64,000 nucleotides of DNA from Rhodospirillales bacterium (GTDB taxonomy: Bacteria > Pseudomonadota > Alphaproteobacteria > Rhodospirillales > Shumkoniaceae), in the NCBI GenBank assembly GCA_014859895.1, contig JACZKS010000089.1, forward strand, positions 26,352-90,351, read 5' to 3'. Numbering within the stretch: the stretch's first letter is position 1; each line of letters opens with the position of its first letter. The notes beneath the pieces were generated by a model. That model searched no databases. It was given only the letters and a program-made list of their open reading frames with translations, and had not been told where the DNA came from. Positions 49,408 through 56,363 of this stretch are shown in pieces. Position numbers and translations under genes: made by a program.

Positions 49408-50007
49408 ATGGATGAGACAAATCAGGTTGGCCTTCGCTTCGGGGACTTTCATGATCGAAAGAAAACAAGAAGCTTGAAATCAGGGGTATGGGGTTTGGCC
49501 GGGTTGATTGTCACGGGGCTGGGAAAAGTTAATGGCGCTGTGTGCCGGATTTGTTCGGCGCTCCTTGTGGTTTTGCTCGCCGCCATTGTCGTTATCCTTT
49601 TCGGGTCCGTTTTCTGGCGCTACGTCTTCAATGACCCGATCTCGTGGAGCGAGGACGCCGCTCTTTTCTGTATGGTCTGGATGGCGCTCCTGGGCGCCCC
49701 GGTGGGTCTTCGTCGAGGCGGCCATGTCGCCATGGAGATGGTGCTCGACCTGTTTCCCCCGCGGGTCATTAAAGGGCTGCGGGCGTTGATCAGTCTGGTC
49801 ATCCTGGCGACGGCCGTGATCGTCGTCTATTACGGGTTTCCCTTCGTCAAGCAGGGCTTCGCCCGCATCATCCCGAGCATGGAATGGCTAAGCCAGGGAT
49901 ACGTCTATCTGGCGCTGCCGGTGGGGTTTGCTCTCCTGATTCCGATTTGCCTGGAAAACGTCTTCCAGGCTTTTGGCCCGGCACGGGCCGAACCGCCAAA
50001 GGAATAG
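49408..50007 (+). CDS. TRAP transporter small permease (DctQ family)
   Basis: A 199-residue protein with four membrane helices (about 42-65, 88-105, 127-146 and 163-183). The DctQ motif FWRYVFNDPISWSEDAALFC, followed by MVWMALLGAPVGLRRGGHVA, is clear at about 70-108. The start at 49408 has no strong ribosome site, and the protein is 20-30 residues longer than usual, so the true start may lie downstream (for example the TTG at 49474). First gene of the TRAP operon. Confidence 0.87.
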   Translation: MDETNQVGLRFGDFHDRKKTRSLKSGVWGLAGLIVTGLGKVNGAVCRICSALLVVLLAAIVVILFGSVFWRYVFNDPISWSEDAALFCMVWMALLGAPVGLRRGGHVAMEMVLDLFPPRVIKGLRALISLVILATAVIVVYYGFPFVKQGFARIIPSMEWLSQGYVYLALPVGFALLIPICLENVFQAFGPARAEPPKE

Positions 50008-50013
50008 GGCATC

Positions 50014-51297
50014 ATGCCGCTGTTCGTCTCCGTCACGATTGCCTGTGCACTTGTTGGCGTTCCCATCGTCTTCGCGCTGGCTTTCGGGCCTTTCGTCGGG
50101 TTTTTGATCGATGGCAAGGCGGCGCTGCTGCATACCAGCCTTCAGCGCATTTTCGCGGGCATGAACCAATTCCCGCTGCTTGCCGTTCCCCTCTTCATTC
50201 TGGCCGGCGAAATCATGAACGCCGGCGACATTACCCGCCGGCTGGTCTCCTTTTCTCAGGTGCTGGTGGGGCATCTGCGCGGCGGCCTGGCCCACGTCAA
50301 TATTCTGTCGAGCATCCTGTTTGCCGGGCTCAGCGGTTCGGCCGTCGCCGACACGTCCGCCCTCGGTTCGATGCTGATCCCGGCCATGGAACGCGACGGC
50401 TATACTCGGCTCTTTTCAACCGCCGTGACGGCGGCGTCCTCCATCATCGGCCCCATCGTCCCGCCCAGCATCATCATGATCGTCTACGCCTACATCATGA
50501 ACGTTTCGGTCGGCGCGCTGTTCGCGGCCGGCTTCATTCCCGGGCTGCTGATGGGCTTCGGACTGATGGGAATGTCCGCATTCCTGGCGAAGAAGCACAA
50601 CTTTCCCAAGCGCGAGACGCTACCTACCGCTCGCCAGATATCGCGCGCGACCATCGAGAGCTTTTTTCCCTTGATGACGCCGGTCATCATCCTCGGCGGC
50701 ATCTTGTTCGGCGTGTTTTCGCCGACCGAGGCTGCGGTCATCGCGGTCGTCTATGCGCTAGGCCTAAGCCTGCTGACGCGCTCGCTGAAACCGAGCGAGT
50801 TGCCGGGCATCCTCCGGCGGGCCTCCTCGTCGGCGGCCATCATTCTGCTCGTCATCGGTTCGGCGGCCTTGTTCGGATGGGTTTTGAATATTGCCGGCGT
50901 TCCGCAGAAACTGGCCCAGTTCATTCTGGGCACAACCCAGAACCCGTACGTTTTTCTGCTTCTTGTCAACGTGCTGCTGTTCGTCGTCGGCATGTTCCTT
51001 GATGCCGGGCCCGCCATTCTCATTCTCGGACCAATCCTGAGCCCAGCCATGCTGGGCATGAACATCGATCCCGTCCATTTCGCGGTGGTCATGTGCGTCA
51101 ATCTGACGGTCGGTCTTGCAACGCCGCCATTCGGACTGGTCCTCTTCACGGCCTCGACGATCAGCAACCTGAAGGTCGAAGCCATCGCCCGGGCCATGGG
51201 GCCTTTCTATATCGTCCACGTGATCGTCATTCTGCTGGTCACCTACATCCCCGACATCTCTCTTACCCTGCCCCGACTCTTGGGGTTTCCCCTTTGA
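50014..51297 (+). CDS. TRAP transporter large permease (DctM family)
   Basis: A 427-residue membrane protein with about 12 helices. FPLLAVPLFILAGEIMNAGD and GLAHVNILSSILFAGLSGSA, then VADTSALGSMLIPAMERDGY, are the DctM signature. VVMCVNLTVGLATPPFGLVL near residue 355 is the second conserved block. It forms the Na+-coupled transport pore with DctQ. It starts 6 bp after dctQ. Confidence 0.94.
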   Translation: MPLFVSVTIACALVGVPIVFALAFGPFVGFLIDGKAALLHTSLQRIFAGMNQFPLLAVPLFILAGEIMNAGDITRRLVSFSQVLVGHLRGGLAHVNILSSILFAGLSGSAVADTSALGSMLIPAMERDGYTRLFSTAVTAASSIIGPIVPPSIIMIVYAYIMNVSVGALFAAGFIPGLLMGFGLMGMSAFLAKKHNFPKRETLPTARQISRATIESFFPLMTPVIILGGILFGVFSPTEAAVIAVVYALGLSLLTRSLKPSELPGILRRASSSAAIILLVIGSAALFGWVLNIAGVPQKLAQFILGTTQNPYVFLLLVNVLLFVVGMFLDAGPAILILGPILSPAMLGMNIDPVHFAVVMCVNLTVGLATPPFGLVLFTASTISNLKVEAIARAMGPFYIVHVIVILLVTYIPDISLTLPRLLGFPL

Positions 51298-51328
51298 ATC
51301 CAAAACAATGGCTATCAGGAGGCTTCAT

Positions 51329-52357
51329 ATGAAACGTTTCGTTCCCACCTTCCTGGCCGGTGCCGCGATGGCGCTGTTCGCCAGCCAGGGCATGGCAGCC
51401 GATTTCACGCTCAAGATCGCCCATGCCGGTCCGGCAACCATGGAAAACGACGACTACGTCGGATCGACCTCCCTCAAGGAGTACATTGAAAAGCGATCGG
51501 GCGGCCGGGTCGCCGTCGAGATCTACCCAGGCAACCAGCTCGGCAACTATCAGGAGGTGATCGAGCAGATCAACGCGGGGGCCCTGGAATGCGCGCATAC
51601 GTCGATCGGCGGCATTACACCCTTCATTCCGGAGCTGGCGGTGGTCGACCTTCAGTACCTGCTGCCGGGTGACGACATCGTCTACAAGTTCATGGACGGC
51701 CCCTTCACCGACAAGATGGCCGCCGCCATCAAGGGAAAATTGCCGAACGTGCGCCTCGTCGCGGCCAGCGATGGCGGCCGTTGGCGGTCCTTCTTCACCA
51801 CCAAACCGGTCCACAACGCGGGCGACCTGAAGGGCATGAAGATCCGCACCATCGATTCGCCGCTGCAGCAGGAATTCGTGCGCATGCTGGGGGCGGCGGC
51901 CACGCCGGTGGCTTGGGGCGAGCTTTACACGGCCCTCGCGACCGGGCAGGTGGACGGCACCAAGAACGCCACGCCGGACATCATTTCCAACAAGTTCAAC
52001 GAGGTCGTCAAATACGTCATCCTGGACCGGCATACCTTCCTGTTCGGCTACTACTTTATCAGCGATTCATGGTTCAACGCGCTGCCCGCCGACCTCCAGA
52101 AGGTGGTGATGAACGGTTTCGCCTACGCCGCCAAGAAGCAGACCACCTTCAACAAGGATGTCGAGGATTCGGCCAACGAGCGTTTCACCAAGGGCGGCGG
52201 CAAGATCTACACGCCCACCGCGGCTGACCGGGCCACCTTCCTGGGCGCCCGCAAGGCCATGGAAGACTGGTACGTCAAGAAATACGGCGACAAGTGGCTG
52301 AAGATGCTCGTCGAGGCCATCGACGAGGCCAAAGCCGAGGCCGGGTATATCGACTGA
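51329..52357 (+). CDS. TRAP transporter periplasmic solute-binding protein (DctP family)
   Basis: A 342-residue protein with a signal peptide (MKRFVPTFLAGAAMALFASQ ... GMAAD). YIEKRSGGRVAVEIYPGNQL and GVGELYTALATGQVDGTKNA in the variant AWGELYTALATGQVDGTKNA form the DctP signature. R is present in DLKGMKIRTIDSPLQQEFVR, the conserved carboxylate-binding arginine segment. The start at 51329 has AGGAGG 6 bp upstream; an ATG at 51308 would give a non-signal N-terminal extension. The bound ligand is a carboxylate or sulfonate acid. A strong terminator follows. Confidence 0.93.
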   Translation: MKRFVPTFLAGAAMALFASQGMAADFTLKIAHAGPATMENDDYVGSTSLKEYIEKRSGGRVAVEIYPGNQLGNYQEVIEQINAGALECAHTSIGGITPFIPELAVVDLQYLLPGDDIVYKFMDGPFTDKMAAAIKGKLPNVRLVAASDGGRWRSFFTTKPVHNAGDLKGMKIRTIDSPLQQEFVRMLGAAATPVAWGELYTALATGQVDGTKNATPDIISNKFNEVVKYVILDRHTFLFGYYFISDSWFNALPADLQKVVMNGFAYAAKKQTTFNKDVEDSANERFTKGGGKIYTPTAADRATFLGARKAMEDWYVKKYGDKWLKMLVEAIDEAKAEAGYID

Positions 52358-52372
52358 GACCTCCCCCTGAAA

Positions 52373-52416
52373 GGCGGGCGGGAGGCCGATAAACCTCCCT
52401 CCCGCCTCCTTTTTTT
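52373..52416 (+). terminator. Rho-independent terminator between dctP and gldA-like gene
   Basis: GGCGGGCGGGAGG (52373-52385), loop CCGATAAA, CCTCCCTCCCGCC (52394-52406) gives a 13-bp stem with one mismatch, followed by TCC and a run of 7 T (52410-52416). It would limit read-through into the dehydrogenase and regulator genes. Confidence 0.9.
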
Positions 52417-52428
52417 GGTGAGAACGAC

Positions 52429-53523
52429 ATGCTTGCGATGGGATTTCCACTGATCTACCGGCAGGGCGAGGGCGCGTTCGATTCGCTCGGCGAGCTCACG
52501 GCGATGTTCGGATCCAATCCCCTGGTGGTGGCCGATCAATTCGTTCGGGAAATGCTCGGGGACCGGACCGTCCAGGTCCTGGCCGCTGTCGGCCGGCGGC
52601 CGGTGTTCGCGCCCTTCGACGGCGAGTGCTCGCCCGAGGCCATAGACCGGGCTTCGGCCGAGGCGCGATCCGCCCAATGCGACGTGATCGTCGGCATGGG
52701 TGGCGGCAAGGTCCTGGACGCGGCCAAGGGGGTCAAGCTGCAATGCGGGCTTCCCGTCGTTATCGTGCCAACCATCGCGTCCAACGATTCGCCAACCAGC
52801 CGCTTGATCATCACCTATTCGGCCGCGGGAGAATTCATCGGCCCGCGTTTCATGACCACCAATCCCGACGCGATCCTGGTCGATACGGGGATCATCGCGC
52901 GGGCGCCGGTCCGCTTTCTCGTGGCCGGAATCGGCGATGCCCTGGTCACCAAATTCGAGGCGGATCAATGCCGGGATTCGGGGGTCGAGAATTTCTTCGG
53001 CGGACGGCCGACGGAAGCGGCCCTTTGCCTGGCCGACCATTGTTACCGCTTGGTTCGGGAATACGGCGAAAAGGCCGTCGCCGATGCGGCGGCAACGAGG
53101 GTCACGCCGGACCTGGAAAAGGTGGTGGAAGCCTGTGTCCTGCTCAGCGGCCTGGGTTTTGAGGGATGCGGCGTTGCCGCCGCCCATGCCGTCGGCATGG
53201 CGATCCCACAGCTTTCCGAAATCAAGGGTGTTCTTCATGGCGAGGAGGTTGCGGTCGGCCTGTTGACCCAGTTGGTTCTCGAGGGCCGCGATGATGCCTT
53301 CATGCAGGACATCCTGGCCTTCTACGAGGCCGTCGGCCTACCTTCGACCCTGCAGCAACTCGGATTGGCCGTCGTGACCGACGCGCACTTGAAAGCCATT
53401 GCCGATTTCGCGGCGCGGCCGCAAAGTCGGATTCACAACATGGCCATGCCGATCGATGCCAAAAGGCTCAAGGATGCGCTCGGCCGCGCCAACGCGATGG
53501 CAACGGCATTTCGCGAAAGGTGA
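52429..53523 (+). CDS. GldA-like iron/zinc-dependent alcohol dehydrogenase
   Basis: A 364-residue protein of the glycerol dehydrogenase family. CDVIVGMGGGKVLDAAKGVK is the NAD-binding GGG motif (about 84-103). IVPTIASNDSPTSRLIITYS is the conserved strand. Metal ligands are expected at D170 (GIGDALVTKFEADQC), H253 (AAAHAVG) and H270 (VLHGEEV). It oxidises secondary or vicinal hydroxyls (glycerol, 1,2-diols or a sulfonated propanediol; the last would link it to the sulfonate hypothesis). It begins 12 bp after a terminator. The next gene, a sensor kinase, follows directly with a ribosome site overlapping the stop. Confidence 0.9.
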   Translation: MLAMGFPLIYRQGEGAFDSLGELTAMFGSNPLVVADQFVREMLGDRTVQVLAAVGRRPVFAPFDGECSPEAIDRASAEARSAQCDVIVGMGGGKVLDAAKGVKLQCGLPVVIVPTIASNDSPTSRLIITYSAAGEFIGPRFMTTNPDAILVDTGIIARAPVRFLVAGIGDALVTKFEADQCRDSGVENFFGGRPTEAALCLADHCYRLVREYGEKAVADAAATRVTPDLEKVVEACVLLSGLGFEGCGVAAAHAVGMAIPQLSEIKGVLHGEEVAVGLLTQLVLEGRDDAFMQDILAFYEAVGLPSTLQQLGLAVVTDAHLKAIADFAARPQSRIHNMAMPIDAKRLKDALGRANAMATAFRER

Positions 53524-53532
53524 GGTTCCGCC

Positions 53533-55020
53533 CTGGCAATCCGACGAACATGTGCCGCCATCCTGATTTTTGTTGGCGTCTTTTGCGCGGGGTTGACACT
53601 CGGCCTCCTTCTCGCCGCCGCCGAGCCCGGCGGCACGTTCGACGCGGCGGTTTCACGGAATGCCGGCCCGACCGCCGATCCGGTGGCCAGTCCTCCGCCT
53701 GCCGACCATGAGGGCGCCGTTCCACCCGCCGACGTACTGAAATCGGTACCGATCACCGACAAGGATGCCGCCCACCTCGTTCCCGCGATGGCGATCACGC
53801 TCCGCTACCTGTTCAATACTATGGCCATCGCGGGTTTCGCCCTTATCGTCTTCCTTGCCGCGGTGTGGCTCCTGCGGCTCAAAGTGCAGACGGCCCGGGA
53901 GAAACAACAGGCCGAGCAGCGGCAGAGGCAACTCGCGGAAGCGAACCTGAGCCGGCAGCGAGCCCATCTGCTGACCATTTTGAAAAGCCTCCTCGATATC
54001 TACATCCTGGTCGACGAGGCCGGCGGCTGCCATGCCATCGTGAACAATCAGAACGACCCCTGGTGGCCGAACGAGGCCCTTGCGGAAATGACGGTCGAGG
54101 ACTTGTTCCCGGCCGATCTCGTTCCCGTCGTTCGCAAGACGATTTCGCGCACATTGCGTGAAGGCCTGTCGCAGACCATCGAATTCCGAAAAACCGTGGA
54201 TGGCCAGGAGGGTTGGTTTGAATCGCGAACGGCCCCGCTTCAGGCCCACAAGGACGATCCGGCCCGGGTCATATGGATCGTCCGCAACATCTCGGCCCGG
54301 ATGAGCGCCATCAACAACGTTAGGGCCCTGTCCACCCGGCTGTCGCTGGTCGAAGAAAAGGAACGCCGGACCATCGCCGCCGATTTGCACGACACCATTG
54401 GCCAGAACTTGGCCATCGCCCGCATGAAACTGGGCGTGCTGGGCCGGAAGACGGAAGACGACGAGGCGGGGCAGATCATCAAGGACCTCGTTCGCGACAA
54501 CGAGGAATCCATTCGCGTGATCCGTGAAACGATCAACGAATTGAGTCCGCCGGCGCTTCACCGCCTGGGATTGGACGCGGCCCTGGAGGCTTTGGCCGAG
54601 CGGTTCACGCGCGAACACGGCATCCAGTTCCGCGTCAAGTCGGGGGCCAGATCGCAGCCGGCATACGAGCGCGAATTCAAGGTCATCGTCTTCCGGGTGG
54701 TCCGGGAGTTGATGTTCAACATCGTCAAGCATTCTCAGGCGCGGTCAGCCACCATCACCTTGACCCATAGGCGAAAAGGACTCACCATCGAGGTGGCCGA
54801 CGACGGGATCGGCTTCGACATGGCCGAATCGCGGGTCCTGGAAGGCAAAGCCTTGGACCTTCAGAGCGATCGGTTCGGCCTGCTGAACGTCCGCGAGGCG
54901 GTTACCTATCTCGGCGGCGAGTTCGCCGTCCGGTCCGAGAAGAGCGTCGGGACCCAAGTCAAGGTTTGGATACCGGTTAAAGGCGGAGCCGCCCGGGAAG
55001 TGGAAGACAAGCACCCATGA
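53533..55020 (+). CDS. NarL-family sensor histidine kinase with short periplasmic loop (HK1); non-ATG start
   Basis: No ATG is available in the upstream part of this frame. A TTG at 53593 would begin MTLGLLLAAAEPGG and destroy the N-terminal membrane anchor. The in-frame CTG at 53533, 7 bp after AGGTGAGG, restores a basic start followed by RRTCAAILIFVGVFCAGLTL, an ideal anchor. I list CTG as the likely start. From the TTG, about 10-68 is a short Pro-rich periplasmic part, then a second membrane helix (about 73-95), coiled coil, a PAS-like domain (about 120-235) and a HisKA_3 domain with H266 in IAADLHDTIGQNLAIARMKL, then an HATPase with VADDGIGFDM. It is coupled to its response regulator (ATGA). 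Confidence 0.83.
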   Translation: MAIRRTCAAILIFVGVFCAGLTLGLLLAAAEPGGTFDAAVSRNAGPTADPVASPPPADHEGAVPPADVLKSVPITDKDAAHLVPAMAITLRYLFNTMAIAGFALIVFLAAVWLLRLKVQTAREKQQAEQRQRQLAEANLSRQRAHLLTILKSLLDIYILVDEAGGCHAIVNNQNDPWWPNEALAEMTVEDLFPADLVPVVRKTISRTLREGLSQTIEFRKTVDGQEGWFESRTAPLQAHKDDPARVIWIVRNISARMSAINNVRALSTRLSLVEEKERRTIAADLHDTIGQNLAIARMKLGVLGRKTEDDEAGQIIKDLVRDNEESIRVIRETINELSPPALHRLGLDAALEALAERFTREHGIQFRVKSGARSQPAYEREFKVIVFRVVRELMFNIVKHSQARSATITLTHRRKGLTIEVADDGIGFDMAESRVLEGKALDLQSDRFGLLNVREAVTYLGGEFAVRSEKSVGTQVKVWIPVKGGAAREVEDKHP

Positions 55021-55664
55021 CCATCCGCGTCATCCTGGCCGACGATCATTCCGTTTTCCGCGAGGGTCTGTGTTCGCTGTTGCGGGTCGAGGAAGACATC
55101 GACGTCGTCGGGCTGGCGGCCGACGGGGATGCGGCGATCGCCTTGGTGCAGGAACTGCGACCGGACGTTGTGGTCATGGATATCGCCATGCCGGGTTGCG
55201 ACGGCATCGAAGCGACCGAGCGCATCCTGGCCGAAGACCCGTCACAACGGATTCTTGCGCTTTCCATGCATGCCGATGCCCAGTTCATGCAAAAGATGTT
55301 CTCGGTCGGCGCCAAGGGCTACCTGCCGAAGAACTGTTGCTTCGATGAACTGGTCACCGCGATCCGGACCATCCACGAAAACGGTGAGTATCTGTCGCCC
55401 AGCCTCAATGCCGCTTTGCTATCCGATTACATCGGCCTGCTGGCGAAGGAAAAGGAACGCAACGACCGTCCCCTTTCCGACCGCGAGACCGAGGTTCTGA
55501 AGATGATTGCCGACGGCCAGCACACCAAGCAAATTGCGGATCTCCTGTGCATCAGCGTGAAGACCGTCGAAACCCACCGCCGCCAGATCATGGAAAAGCT
55601 CGGCATTTCAACCGTGGCAGGCCTGACCCGCTATGCGGTTCGGACCGGGTTGGTCGACCTGTAG
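55017..55664 (+). CDS. NarL/FixJ-type response regulator (RR1)
   Basis: A 215-residue protein. The receiver domain (about 1-120) has acidic D9/D10 in ILADDHSVFREGL and the phospho-acceptor D55 in VVVMDIAMPG. The LuxR-type HTH (about 150-210) has LSDRETEVLKMIADGQHTKQ and IADLLCISVKTVETHRRQIM. It partners HK1, with which it overlaps by 4 bp. It probably controls the TRAP and/or divergent ALDH operon. The next gene converges. Confidence 0.95.
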   Translation: MTIRVILADDHSVFREGLCSLLRVEEDIDVVGLAADGDAAIALVQELRPDVVVMDIAMPGCDGIEATERILAEDPSQRILALSMHADAQFMQKMFSVGAKGYLPKNCCFDELVTAIRTIHENGEYLSPSLNAALLSDYIGLLAKEKERNDRPLSDRETEVLKMIADGQHTKQIADLLCISVKTVETHRRQIMEKLGISTVAGLTRYAVRTGLVDL

Positions 55665-55712
55665 CCGTGAAAAGCATGGCCGGCGAACCTTCCGGGAACG
55701 CCGGTCACCCCG

Positions 55713-56363
55713 TCACACGGGATCGGCCTCGTCGTCCAGCATGCCGGCGTTCATGGCATAGCGGAAAAGCTGGGCGGCATTTTCCAGGTTGAGCTTCCTC
55801 ATGGCGCGGCTGCGGTAGGTGGCGACCGTCTTGGCGCTGAGGTCCATCTGGTTGGCGATGGCGGTCAGGCGTTCGCCGCGGGCAAGTCGACGCAGCACTT
55901 CGTATTCGCGCTCGGAAAGGACGTCGTGTGGCCTCGGCGGACGAACCGGATCGAGGAGTTGCCGGACCAGGCTGTCGACCAGGGTCGGGCTCGTGTAGCG
56001 GCCGCCCTTGAGAACCTTTTCGATGGCATCCTGAAGCTCCTCCGGCACCGAGCCCTTGGTCAGGTAGCCGTTGGCCCCGGCCTCGAAGGCGCGGGCCGCA
56101 TAGCCGTTCTCCGGATGCATGCTGAGGATGAGGACGGGAAGGTCGGCCCGGTCCTTGCGGATACGGCGCAGGATGTCGAGGCCGCTCTGGTCGGGCAGCG
56201 AGATGTCGAGAATGACGAGGTCATAGTCGGCGTTGGCGATCATCCTCATCGCGTCGCATCCGGTTTCCGCCTCGTCGAAATCGGCGTTCCCCACCGATAT
56301 CGAGGCGATCTCCTTGATGCCCTTGCGAACGACGGCATGGTCGTCGACCAGCAGGATTCTCAC
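55713..56363 (-). CDS. NarL/FixJ-type response regulator (RR2), GTG start
   Basis: A 216-residue protein. The start is GTG at 56363, with GGAGG 8 bp upstream and overlapping the HK2 stop (GTGA). Receiver: D7/D8 in MRILLVDDHAVVRKG, phospho-acceptor D53 in LVILDISLPDQSGLD, K in GANGYLTKGSVPEE. HTH: LSEREYEVLRRLARGERLTA followed by IANQMDLSAKTVATYRSRAM. It partners HK2. A longer upstream start would overlap HK2 and disrupt the receiver beginning. Confidence 0.94.
   Translation of the reverse strand: MRILLVDDHAVVRKGIKEIASISVGNADFDEAETGCDAMRMIANADYDLVILDISLPDQSGLDILRRIRKDRADLPVLILSMHPENGYAARAFEAGANGYLTKGSVPEELQDAIEKVLKGGRYTSPTLVDSLVRQLLDPVRPPRPHDVLSEREYEVLRRLARGERLTAIANQMDLSAKTVATYRSRAMRKLNLENAAQLFRYAMNAGMLDDEADPV

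Noticed and set aside
55680..55704. Possible terminator CCGGCG...CGCCGG between the convergent response regulators
   Set aside because: Only a 6-bp stem with a 13-base loop and no T-run; too weak to list as a feature.
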